64,000 bases of DNA from Calocera cornea HHB12733. Its lineage: Eukaryota; Basidiomycota; Dacrymycetes; Dacrymycetales; Dacrymycetaceae. The position numbers were made by a program, and so were the translations under genes. The DNA lies in assembly GCA_001632435.1 (NCBI GenBank), contig KV423934.1:62001-126000 (forward strand). Reading direction: 5' to 3'. The notes beneath the pieces are model-generated. The model searched no databases, was not told the origin of the DNA, and saw nothing but the letters and a program-made list of their open reading frames with translations. Shown piece by piece: positions 21,299-31,740 of this stretch (its first letter is position 1; each line of letters starts with the position of its first letter).

Positions 21299-23113
21299 CT
21301 ACCAGTCTCTGATTGTATTGACCACTGCGGATAAAGTTCGTTCGTCGCTTAATACACGTGTATGTGTTCCCACAACCTCAGCGTATCGCATAACGAATAA
21401 CATCTTGTTGACCTCGTCCCACCTAGGGCCCCGGCAGTCGTCTGCATCTGTGGTGCCTGAATTATTATCTGTCTCCGTGGTGGAGGAATGAGTGACGACT
21501 GCATTCGGCCAGAGTAGACGGAGGTAAAGAGCTACGGTGATGGGACAGTCGATTTCGGAGCGGCCAACGTGGAGGTCGGTGAGCGTACTGGAGGCCGGTA
21601 ACCCAGCCGGAGGGCAGGGAATCGGTGCTTTTGCGTGTATGTAGCTCATCTCAAGCTCCTCCAGACGGGCACAGTTCTCCGCAAGGTATCCGAAGGATGC
21701 GAGGGTTAACCCTGACGCACAGGCAAGCCGGGAATCGCGAATGGCCTGGGCACTTGAAGCCTTGGACACCCAGGTGATGGCCAGTGATGTGAGATCTGGC
21801 CAGGCTTGCGAGAGGAGCTGTATGTCTGCGTCTCCGAAGTCGAGATCCAAGTCAGCTTCCGAGTCGATATTGCAGGAGAAGGATGTCAAGTTTGAGCACT
21901 TGTAGAGCGGTGCGAAGGTCGTCCATTCCAACGTCCCTTCACCCGTCCCTTCACCGTCCTCCTCGTCCTCCAATGTCTCGGAAATGTCGACACGACAGGA
22001 GAGAAGCGTGCTCGCGAATTCGGGGATGAAGGAGAACAAGGTCTTGAAGACCGCCGATGAGAAAGTCTTCTCGACCAGTTTGATCGACAGGTCTCTGAGC
22101 TGGACATTGCGCAGGGCTAGAAGAAGTGGTAAAACAACACCGCTGTGAGTCTCGAGATTGAGTGAGCTTAATGACACAAAACTCCGGGCTTGCATAGAGG
22201 TGCTGAACATCAACCTTTCAAGTGCCGCGCCGTCGTCATCGCTACCTGTGTCTCCGAGGACGAGAGACGTTAACATGGAAGATTGTCCAAGTGCATGCAC
22301 GACCGTTGGCTGGAAAGCCATGAAGTCGGATTCAAAGGACCGGAGACGCGTAGCTTTGATGAGACTTGTCAAGGCAGATAAAGCCAGAGTATTGGACTCT
22401 CTGAATGCGTATAGTTCGAATTCCTTGATGCCAGGGGCGCTACGCTGCACTTTGTGTAGAAAGCCAGCTATATGCATGTCCCATTCGTCCCTCGTCGACG
22501 CGATGCAGTTGCCTGCGACTCGTTCTAGGGCGGGACAGATAAACAGTGCTGCAGCAGAGAGATGGTCGACAGAGAGAGCGCGAAACTCGAGAGCCCGTAG
22601 GCTGTGCAACAGGAGGTCGTTCGAGATGCGCAGAGAAGCCAGAGTGTTTAGACTGTGCATGAGGTGTAAGCTGTGGGCCGTAGGCATCTCATCGAAGTTC
22701 AACGTCAGCGATCGAACCAGAGATGCATATATGTTGAAACGATCCCAGCGGTCTTCTATGCTGTTCGCCTAGAGACGCGTCAGGCCGCTTTTCGATCCGG
22801 TTGCGCGCATATACGGTACCTGTCCCTCTGCCCCTATTACAAGATTGAGCAGATTGTCTACCGTCAGTTGGTCGAGTTCATTCCAAAGATAGCTTGCGGC
22901 AGGGAGATGAAAGGATCTAGCGATGCGAGCGACATTTGCCAGAGTATTACTATCGAGCTTGTCGAGGATAAGATGAACGAGTTCCGGTATGAGAAAGGCA
23001 CGAGTCGAGGCGCGTGGCCTGACATCGATGGTGAGAGTATGCATAGCACTTCGGGTAAGAATGAGTTGCATAGTAGTGGTGGTCGAATTGATAATCATGC
23101 GAGCTAGAGGCAT
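21299..23113 (-). CDS. F-box protein
   Basis: Likely substrate adaptor of an SCF ubiquitin ligase. The N-terminal exon (22820-23113) contains the F-box: AFLIPELVHLILDKLDSNTL, then ANVARIARSFHLPAASYLWN and ELDQL. Exon 2 (21299-22768) gives about 490 residues of Leu-rich, irregular sequence typical of basidiomycete F-box proteins (for example NFDEMPTAHSLHLMHSLNTL). Between them a 51-base intron (22769-22819, gtaccg...ctctag) removes an in-frame TAG. The total is about 587 residues. Start is uncertain: several Met codons precede the F-box (MPLARM, MQLIL, MHTLTIDV). The 5' end of this gene and its upstream region are duplicated at 51942-52310. Targets are unknown. Confidence 0.82.
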
Positions 23114-23299
23114 ACAGTAGTGCGCGAATACGGGCGACGTGTTGACCGGTTCCGGGTAGAACGCGGTGGTCGATGAAGGACAGACGCCAAGGATCTTGTT
23201 CCTAGACGCGATCCAGCGCTATGGAGGACGACTTCCGAGCTTCACATTTACTTCCGTTGACCACAGTCTTGTTCCCGCTTCAGGGTAGTTTGCCTCCGC
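22925..23299. repeat. Segmental duplication, copy 1 (F-box 5' end plus array edge)
   Basis: This block, covering the first ~60 codons of the F-box gene, its upstream region and the first three units of array B, is repeated in the same orientation at 51942-52310. By eye the unique part is roughly 90-95% identical; shared landmarks include gacgtgttgaccggttccgg and ttcctagacgcgatcc. This copy is probably the source, because here the gene is complete. Confidence 0.85.
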
Positions 23300-23735
23300 C
23301 TCATGTTTTGCCCCCGTTGAGCCTTCTGCCTCCGTGCTTATTTGCTTCCGCTCCATGATTTGTTTCCGTGTGTTCATCTGATTCCGCTGAAGGTTTACCT
23401 TCGGTATTTTGTTTGCATCCCTGACTTAATTGGTTTCGGCTACAAATGTGGGTCCGAGACTGATTTTGTCTCCGCTGCAATTTACTTCCAGGGCTCAATA
23501 TGTCTCCGCTCAAACCAGCGGAGGTAAATTGGACCCCGGAAGCAGTTGTTTTAGCGGAACTACATTTTGCCGCAGAATTAAAGTATGTCCCGGAGGCAAG
23601 TCTCTTTCGGAAGTACATTATATCGCGGAATTAAATGTTCCTGCGGATGCAAAAGTTGCGACGGACGCAAAATGTACACCGGAAGCAAATAGCTAAGCGG
23701 ACGCAAATGAACTGCGGAGGCAAAACTTGTCCCGC
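23240..23735. repeat. 18-bp core-plus-spacer array B with inverted arms
   Basis: Left arm (about 23240-23512) has about 15 units of the TTTGCTTCCG core, for example TTTGCTTCCG, TTTGTTTCCG and CTGATTCCG, with spacers of about 8 bases. Right arm (about 23518-23735) has about a dozen CGGAAGCAAA-type units, for example CGGATGCAAA, CGGACGCAAA, CGGAAGCAAA, CGGACGCAAA and CGGAGGCAAA in a row at 18-nt spacing near 23640-23720. The arms meet almost directly. The array lies upstream of the F-box gene. Confidence 0.88.
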
Positions 23736-23830
23736 GCGGGAGTAGAAACCCTCTCAAACGGGACCGAAAGTAACGAACCCCTCTTTGCTGCCAGGGCCAA
23801 ACTCCGGGAGATGCTGTAGCGAGCCGAGTG

Positions 23831-23942
23831 GCAGTGAGGGATGAAATTGCTTCGCGTGTGGGGTCGCGCGACTTTTCCTCAACCCTTAACGCCTTGCTTC
23901 TACATAGAATGGGGAGAAACGCAAAATTGCACAAACGAGTGG
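23831..23942 (+). repeat. Array-associated conserved module, copy B
   Basis: About 112 bases that match the reverse complement of 31969-32080 along their whole length by eye, with conserved blocks such as gtggggtcgcgcg, tggggagaaacg and tgcacaaac. Both copies sit on the same side of an inverted 18-bp array. No open frame is conserved; the nature of the module (non-coding RNA, element core, old regulatory piece) is unknown. Confidence 0.75.
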
Positions 23943-23998
23943 TGGGCCCCTCTAAATTGATGTGACATAGGATGTCAATCATCTGACACCGCGAGCAG

Positions 23999-24274
23999 AA
24001 GAAGGGCAAGACATCCACGGCGTCCTATGCCGCCCCAAAGCCCATCCCGGCGGCGGCTCCTCCTCTACCGCCTCCAGTCAAGAAGCGCATCGCAGGCGGA
24101 GGCCTCAAGGCCAAAGCAAAAGCTATTTCAGGGGGCAGTAAAGACGGGCCGCTCCTGGGAGGTGCTGATTATGTGACGCTGGCTCTGGGAGGGCGGCGGA
24201 AGGCTCAGCATGAGGCGGAAAAGCTGGCGCGTGTGTCGGGTGACGGGAGCGGCGTGATCAGCTCGGTCAGCTGA
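23999..24274 (+). pseudogene. 3' coding remnant of an unidentified gene
   Basis: An open frame of 91 codons without a start, beginning just after a good splice acceptor (gcgagcag) and ending at TGA. It reads KKGKTSTASYAAPKPIPAAA ... KKRIAGGGLKAKAKAI ... GGADYVTLALGGRRKAQ. The basic, Lys/Ala-rich composition and the tidy end resemble the C-terminal exon of a nuclear or nucleolar protein, but I do not recognise the family. Upstream lies only the array module, so the 5' part of the gene is missing here. It could also be the last exon of a gene whose upstream exon I failed to find. Confidence 0.45.
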
Positions 24275-25188
24275 GATCGCGACGGATCATGATTCGAGGT
24301 CATCGCGATCATTCCTCTTTCTTACGATGCATCCACGTTGTACAGTACAGCAAGCGTGTTGCGCTTGCTTTTATTGGTTTTATGTGATCCGTGGTCATGC
24401 CGTGCTGTCCGGTAGATTTTGGCGTGCCAAGCCCCGCCTAATAATAACCGGAGTGCGGGGTGGGCTCGGGACCAAAGCGGCTTCTGGGCCCGGCCACCCC
24501 AGACATTGGGTTACGTCAATATTCACTCACCATTGGGTTCCCAACCTGCGTCCAGCCATCTCGTTCCTGCTTACCCCTGAGCCAGCTCACCGGTCACACG
24601 ACAGCCAGCAACGAGCTGTCGAGCCCTTCGCACCTATGGAATCGCAAGGTGTCATAATAATGTCAAGCTAGGTTGCCAACGGACCGTCTGGGGTAACCAT
24701 GCATGCACCCACATGCTGTCGGCGGCAGACAGGCAGGCAATATGTCGCTAGAATCCCTGAACGGCTACGAATGCGGGCACGTGAGACAGACCCATAACAA
24801 AATCGAATCTTCCACTGTTTCGCCTCCTCATGCGCCCTCATCGAAGGGGGTGCGGGTGCGGGACATGGGCAACATCGGGAGGGGACGAGAGCCGGCACGC
24901 GACCACCGCTCATCATGCCTCTGCCGCCCGCTTCCCGCATCCTCTCCTCTCTCTCCCACCCCTCACCGCTCTCGCCCCACCTCCTATTACGACACTGCAC
25001 CAGAGACAGGCCCCTCCCTTCTCGTCTCGACCAGGTGGCTTGCTTATCCGCCGACCTCATCGATCGCACCGCATTCGTATACCATCCGACCGGGTCATTC
25101 GTTTATAAGTTGACCGCACTCATTCACTACTCTCCTTGCTGCACCGACTCTCCCTCACACCGGACGCTTGTGATTCTTGCTTGTACAT
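24275..25188. other. Intergenic region upstream of the Ser/Pro-rich protein gene
   Basis: About 900 bases without a recognisable gene. The last 300 bases before the ATG at 25189 are strongly pyrimidine-rich on the plus strand (about 24920-25180), as is common in fungal promoters. Frames in this part are low-complexity shadows. Confidence 0.45.
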
Positions 25189-26708
25189 ATGGCCGAAGTT
25201 CAATCCCCGCCCGCCGCTCACACGACTACGCCCCGCTTTGGGCGAGGTCGCATTCTCCGCGTGCTGACCTTGGGGAAACCAGAAGATGCCAAGATACCGC
25301 GGAGGACAGGGATTTCCAGGGAAGGACGTGAGAAGGCGCGTGACGATCGATCCAGCACCGAGGCTGGGATCGCATCCTCCCAGGAAGGGCATGCTCTTGC
25401 CCCGCCCAAGTTCGCCGCGAGCGATAACGGGTTTCTCACCGCGAGTCCGGTGAGCAGTGATGCGGAGAGTCTTCCACCAATGTGCGTCCATGTCTCTGAC
25501 ATCGTTGTTCAATCCTCTTATTTGTGATCAGTTCTCCAGCTCGCCCAGAGGACCGCTCACCCGACACTGAAGACACCCCCCTCACGCCGAACGACCCTCT
25601 CAGTCCTCAGTCCATGAGCTCCAAACAAGCTGCGCAGCCACCGACACTCTTCAAGCGGTTCAAGACGCGCCTACGAAGCTTGTCACGTGGAAGAGACGAA
25701 CAGCCGAAGATGTCAGCACTCAAAGAAGCAGCGCCCCCCGTGCCGAACATGCCTGTTCCCAAGGACTTTGCCGTCGTCCCTGCCCGACAGGCTAGCGATG
25801 TAGCCAGACCTGTTGCCCCAGTGCGCCGAGTGTCGAAAGGAAACTTGCTGGCTGCCTTCAGCAACAAATCCACACCATCGCTCGTCAAGGGTGCCACGGG
25901 TGCATCGGCTTCGGAGGGCGAAGGACCTGTGCCCCGCAGGTCTTCGGTGCCGCGCCTCACAATACCTCCCGCCGTTAGCCACATTGCGGTCCAACAAGCG
26001 AACGAGATCGACCCTGCACTTGTACCTCTCCCTGAGTCACCCCTAGTCCCTCCCGCCCAGGTCGGGGAAGCCGAAGCCGCCGAGTCCTCTACACCCTGTG
26101 TGGGACAAACGGATGAAGATGTGCTGAAAGCAGCGGTACGTCCGCCCCGAGCCGTCCTTCAGGAACCCCAAGGTCGAAGCCGCCCGCCCCAAGACTCCCC
26201 GATCAGTAGGCGAAGTGCTCAGAGTGCGAGGGCCAGCAAGTTCTTCGTCGGCGACTCCGATGACGAAGAAGAGGATGGTACACGGCGCACCTCCGCGCTG
26301 AGCAACTCTCCCACATCGAATACAGAAAGCCCCAAACAGAGGAATGCGATAACCGATAGCTCACCGAGGCAAGGTCCCGGGAGACGCGCGACTAAATCCG
26401 GGGCGGCTGCTACAGCTGATAGGCGCAAGACGATGTTCACCGCCTGGAGGAAGAGCACAGATATCACTGTAAGTGGCTTGTCCCGGCGATAAAACCTCAT
26501 TGACCGCTTACGGCAGACTGTTCTGGCTGACCCTCGTGCACATAAGCGTGGACCGTCCACTGAGAGCGCCTCATCAACCGATAGCGCTGGAGCGTCAAGG
26601 AGCGTGAATCCGGTCAGTCCCACGATGCACAGCGGTGGATTCGCGCATCAAGAGGAGGAGATTAGAGATCCCGAAAGCAGAGCATTGACCGAGATTGCTT
26701 TTATGTAA
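25189..26708 (+). CDS. Ser/Pro-rich protein of unknown function
   Basis: Three exons encode about 470 residues. Start at ATG 25189 (MAEVQSPPAAHTTTPRFGRG); introns follow ESLPP(I) near 25482 and STDIT near 26470; the end is EIRDPESRALTEIAFM. The protein is predicted to be disordered: many SP/TP sites, RRXS-type phosphosites (VRRVSKGN, PRRSSVPR), a basic patch LFKRFKTRLRSLSRGRDEQ and an acidic patch GDSDDEEEDG. No known domain is visible. Such proteins are often kinase targets, but no function can be assigned. Confidence 0.72.
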
Positions 26709-28926
26709 TAAGCAAGTGTGCTGTGTATTTGTATTTGTATCCTCCCTTGGCACGGCGGCTGCACGTTGTTGGACGTTATTGTTGTGCTATCATACCGAAT
26801 GCAGGTTGTGTACCTTGACAAAGGCTTGCAGTAGGGCCCCAATAAAGCTGTGCCATTCCGGGGTGGTGCCGCTGCACATCTGCACATGATGCAGCACGGC
26901 CTCTGATCAGGTCCGTCGTGCGATTCAGGGCGACTTCACAACGAGTTCATCGCCCCCCCGCATTATATCACCGGTGATCTGATCCACGGACCATGGAGCT
27001 CCAAACTACAGTGTGGGAGACAGGCGCCCACCAGCGTCATTTCCCTTGCGGGCTTGTGCGATCTTCTGATGATAGGAGCTGGAGTCTTTCCGGGTGTCAT
27101 GAAACAGCGTGTTGGCACAGCATCCTCGGTCGGCAGCAGGGCGCAACAACTTCATCAGCAAAAATGTAAGGCGGCAGCGTTCCATAGTAGGGTCTGCTGC
27201 ACAGCAGAGCATGCACCGCACAGCAGCTGACCAGTGCCTATACCTGCAGCTGCTGGCACAGTCCAGAGCAAAGGGTCTGTGGCTGGAGCTCCAGCAGCAA
27301 GTGGTTTCCCCTGAAGCTCCAGACATGGCTTTAGAGCGGAATCCTATATTCTCCCTGAATCACAGCAAACAGATAATAAGATATGTATTGACAGTTAGTG
27401 CTATAGTAGCAGTGACAGTTGCACTGACAGTTAAACTGTCACCAGAAGCGAAAAAGCTGGTCACTGGCCGGGCAGAAAATATTATTGAATATGAGCTGAT
27501 CTACTCCATTGTCCACATGGCTGGTAGAGTGCCCATCCAGTGAGCTTGTTGGTACGCATATCCAGGACAAGAGCACTGGGGTAGATCATATTTTATGCCC
27601 CGGGAATGCATTCAAGTCCAAGCACAATAATGTGATAAACCTTGGCAAATGACATGGTGCAACGGAAATATACTGGTACATGTATGTTATATCACTTCTG
27701 CATGTGACAGCGGAAGCTTGTTTGATTTTGGACCCTGTCATGCATCAAACATATAATAACTATGTTAGACGACAACATCCTCCTCCACTGCTTGCATGAC
27801 TTTGCACCTATGGCTGATGCCCTTTTGGGACGCCTCCCTCTGCTAAAACATGCCCTCAGTAAACAGGTGAGTCCGTGTTCTCAAGGTGCAACTGTCACTC
27901 TAACTGTCACTGCTCTATTTCTAGCAGATATCACGGTATGTCACTCTTGCACTAGTCAAACATGTTTCTGACCGGACTACCTCATTGCATAGGATGCTGG
28001 CCTTGACAGAAGGCTGAATAATGGTCGGTGCTTTGCCCATAAGTAAGTCATATGATCTAATGAGCAAACTATATAACTGACAGTTTCCGCGTCCAGGATG
28101 GTAAACAGACACCGGATAGAGGCAGAAGAGACTGTGATGTGCTTTGCTTGCTAAGTACTACTTTCTAAGTACCAAGAAACCGTCACTGAGAGTCATGGTT
28201 AGCCAGGTTGCAGACTGACAGTTGTAACTGTCAGCACGTGCTGACAGTTACAACTGTCAGCAAGTGCAAAGACTGGAAAGCAGTCGGAAGAGATTAGATT
28301 TAGCATACATAATGTATTATTTATTTATAATAATGCTATTGATTCTACAATGCAAAGACGGTGCACCAAGTACTTCTACTGTGATGGAAACTACCTACAT
28401 GGTGTGCGGCATGTGGTGACCCTGGTGCACCTGGCACACAGATCCGCCCTGGAGCACCTGGAGTGTCTGGCACGGCTGGAGTGTCTGGCGCGGCATGGAA
28501 GTTATGCCATGCTCTGGGTGCTTCCATGAATTCTGCGGCGCGGCAGACTTGGGGGGTTGCGACACCCACTTCTTGAGCGGCAGCGCTTCTGCCGCGCGGT
28601 GCCTCAACTGTTTTTTTCGGTGAAGTTTCAAACCGTTTCGGTGCCTTTCGGCGCGCCTCTCACTTCATGGGTTCGGTTTTCACATCCCAGAACCATGCGA
28701 TTCTGATGTACAATCGTCTGGCAGACTCCAACAGGGCAAATTGTAGCCAACGTGAAGGCTAACCTGCATGTTTGAAACCTGATGGACTGACCGGCCCTCG
28801 TCATCATGTCTGCCGCGGTGCTCACAGATACGTATATATCGCTGGCGTTTGGCTTGCGTTGCAACCAGTCGTCGCATTCGACTTTGCAGTTCCCGCCAAC
28901 CGCCGAGGTGTACAGCTGCCGACAGA
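26709..28926. other. Repeat-tinged gene-poor region
   Basis: About 2.2 kb of lower GC. It contains a 144-codon frame at 27109-27543 (plus) and a set of short spliced-looking exons (about 27762-28150, for example MLDDNILLHCLHDFAPMADA and later NNGRCFAH / FRVQDGKQ separated by gtaagt...tgacag). I recognise neither; both could belong to an old transposable element. TGACAGTT/AACTGTCA motifs are frequent from about 27390 to 28262, ending in a perfect palindrome at 28215-28260. A collagen-like minus-strand frame at 28395-28569 is low complexity and not called. Confidence 0.4.
28215..28260. repeat. Perfect 46-bp palindrome
   Basis: The sequence starts CTGACAGTTGTAACTGTCAG, has CACGTG at its centre, and reads identically on the other strand over all 46 bases. 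Each half is itself nearly palindromic (TGACAGTT ... AACTGTCA). It could form a cruciform or be a head-to-head junction of element ends. Confidence 0.95.
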
Positions 28927-30154
28927 ATGCTCGATATTAATACTGCAACACTAGTTGGTCTCTTCACCAGTTGTGTACTTTACGGTAGGTGCTCTTTGAG
29001 CTTCGAGTGTACTTGCTTCAACCTGACATATCTGCTGAAGGCCTATATGTGTGTCTGTTTTTCGCCTCGCTGTTCATCTTGGTCTCCCGTCGCTCGAATG
29101 GTCACCAGAATGGCGTCTTGCTGGCCTCGTCTATCGTTCTCTTCATCATCATTACCTTCATGCTCGGACTGTCTTTCTCCAACGTTCTCGACGCTTTTGT
29201 GTACAGGAGCTATGGCAACCCGGCGGCGTTCCTGGAGGTCCCATTCTTTTGGAAGAGCCTAACCCTTCAAGTACTCGGCCTCTTCATCTGTCTGTTCGCT
29301 GACAGCATACTGGTATGTCTTCAATCGAGACGGCGGCAATGGCTAACAGGCTGCAAGCTGTATCGATGTTGGTTAATCTGGGGGCAGAGCTGGCAGCCAA
29401 TGGTGCCTACGGGTGTGCTGTTCCTGGCTAGTATTGGTACTTTCGCCCTATCCTTCTCCCCTTTGACGTCACTGATTGCATTGTAGCCATGTTTATATTC
29501 ACTGTTGTCGAACTCAGCCGGACCGCGCTGTACCTTCCCTCCGATGCACCCAAGTTGTACCACGGGTTGGATGCTTTCCTCGTTTTGACTCTCGTCCAGA
29601 ACGTCTTGGTCACCACGTTGATTGCCTACCGCCTGTGGAGAGCCGATCTTGCGGTTGCGGCCTATCGAAGCGCCAGTACCCTTCTGCCCGTGATCTGGAT
29701 CATAATCGAATCCGGATTACTTTATTCAGCAACTTTGCTTGTCTTCCTTGTCGCCAATTTCGTGGACCCCTGGGTGTCGGTCATAATGTCTGCCATGGTG
29801 AGCGTCATCTCTTCTTCATCCATGACACAACTGTCTAACCTGGTTGATAAGTTATGCTCGATGATCGTGAGTACTTCGTTCCACTGTATTCCTGGCTCTT
29901 CTTGACAGATAAGCAAGGGGATCACCTTCTCCTCGATCATTGTTCGCTGCGGATATGGGTCGTGGAAGCACACGATTCAGACCGACCCTTCTTCCCACAA
30001 TATGCAGCCAATTCCGATCAACATCAGCAGGCAGACCGATGTGGAGATTCAGGCAGAGGGCAGTCTTCGCACTGGGGGTCGTTCGGTATCGACAGAGAGT
30101 TTTAAACGCGACCCGACCCTCAAGGAGAGTACATTCGGCAAGTATTCTGTGTAG
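28927..30154 (+). CDS. Seven-span membrane protein of the basidiomycete YRCW type
   Basis: Spliced product of about 330 residues with several hydrophobic helices: ATLVGLFTSCVLYG, YVCLFFASLFILVS, VLLASSIVLFIIITFML, LQVLGLFICLFADSIL, then LYRCWLIWGQSW, MFIFTVVELSR, FLVLTLVQNVLVTTLIAYRL, LPVIWIIIESGLLYSATLLV and ISKGITFSSIIVR, with a short Ser-rich cytosolic tail ending TFGKYSV. The YRCWLIWG and TTLIAYRLW / IIESG blocks are typical of a large receptor-like family expanded in Agaricomycetes, whose ligands and roles are unknown. About five introns, all in phase. ATG at 28927. Confidence 0.82.
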
Positions 30155-30377
30155 ACCCGCTCTGAATCTCTCGACACACTTGTAATTTTGTATTCTGTCG
30201 TCGCCGGGACGACGACATTGTATTCTCACGACTATTCTTACGTTCCTAATCTCAGACTCGAACATCCATGAGACCTAGCTGGTGCACTCTCTACCTCACG
30301 TTCGTAGACCTGGAATGGCGTCGATAGCTCACGCCACCATTGGCATGGCGGGATTCGCGGACGTAGCAAAAACGTGG

Positions 30378-31518
30378 TTATTGCACCACCCTCTTCGGCT
30401 GGCCGTCCAAAAACGCAACAATATTGTCGGCCGTGTCCCGGAAGAAAACCTGTGTGCCATAAGCGACGGGGTCTACGGATAGCCGTTTGCCACTCACCGA
30501 GTAGTTGTTGTCTGCAACATAGCCCATATGGGGAGAAAGCACGACATTGTCGAGCTTCCGAATGGGATGATCGAGAGGTAGCGGTTCCTCGTCGTACACG
30601 TCAAGGGCCGCGCCGGCGATCTTTCGTTGTTGCAAAGCTTCCAATAGCGCCTCTTCATTCACTAATGGACCGCGAGACGTATTCACAAGCAACGCAGTTG
30701 GTTTCATGTGAGAAAGGGCTTCCCGGGTGACGAGATTGCGCGTCGATGGAGAGAGGACCATGTGAATGGAGGCAATGTCGGATTGCTCCAGAAGCTCGTT
30801 AAGGGAAGGAACGTAGGTAACCGGGATGGGCAGCGCCGAAACCCGTTCAGGAGTAAGGTTTGGGCTCCAAGCGATAAGTTTCATTCCAAAGAGATGAGCG
30901 ATCTGGGTGAATAGTTAGCTCGCCTGTCGCTACCGCTGATCGGGTAGAGAGGTATACCTCAGCTGTCTTGGTACCGAGCTTACCAACGCCGATCAAGCCC
31001 AGCGTCCTTCCAAACAAGCCGATCGGGAGAGACCCGGCCTGCCAGGGAACACCACCGCTCGCAACGTGGAAGTGATCGCGAGGAATGTTACGAGCAGCAG
31101 CAAGCAGCAGCGCCCAGGTGTGTTCCACCGTGGAGTTGCCATAACCCCCAGTGCCGCTGACCACGATGCCATTTGCCTTGCAGGCCTCCAGATCGAAAGC
31201 TATCCGGTGGACGTCAGCAAGGACAAACTCGAGTCAGATCGACAGGTGCGTACCTGCGTTCCTCGCACCGGTCGTGATCAAGAGCTTGAGATTGGGCAAG
31301 TTGTTGACGATCTCGGCTGGGAACCTGGTTCGCTCTCTCATCGCGCAGATGACATTGTATGGCTTCAGGCGTTCGATGAGCTGGGCCGGCTGGCTTGTGG
31401 GGATTGTATCATGGAAGACGTCTATGTCAGCACGAGCCTGGACGGCGGACCAGTCTGCCATCTTGAGGGCGACATGTTGGTAATCGTCGAGGATAGCGAC
31501 ACGAACTTTAGTGGGCAT
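30378..31518 (-). CDS. D-2-hydroxyacid dehydrogenase (NAD-dependent)
   Basis: Oxidoreductase of the D-isomer-specific 2-hydroxyacid dehydrogenase family. The start is MPTKVRVAILDDYQHVALK. The nucleotide-binding motif GLIGVGKLGTKTAE gives G-x-G-x-x-G. Catalytic residues are present in order: Arg in LLVNTSRGPLV, Glu in ALDVYDEEPL, His in VVLSPHMGYV. VSGTGGYGNSTVEHTWALLL is the usual segment before the Rossmann fold. Three introns follow ARNA, KTAE and NNYS. The family includes phosphoglycerate, glyoxylate and hydroxypyruvate reductases; the substrate cannot be told. The gene looks intact and its promoter faces array C. Confidence 0.92.
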
Positions 31519-31740
31519 TGCGTGTTTGAGGAGTTTGCAGGGAGGTGCTCAATGAAGAGGAACCGGTCGCATGCCAGTTATAGGGCGACGGCGGTCGCAT
31601 TATGGCGACAGTGTGCGCTGACCATTGTGCCCCGGCCCATTCAGCATCGTCCCCGTCGAGCGAGGCCGAACAGCGCCGACGCCGCGTGCTCACGGCCCGC
31701 GACACCGGCCAAAGTTCCCCAGGAGCTATTTCGAGATTTA

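Noticed and set aside
22769..22771. In-frame TAG in the F-box gene, suggesting a pseudogene
   Set aside because: A 51-base intron (22769-22819) with good donor gtaccg, a CTGAC branch-like site and acceptor ctctag removes it in phase.
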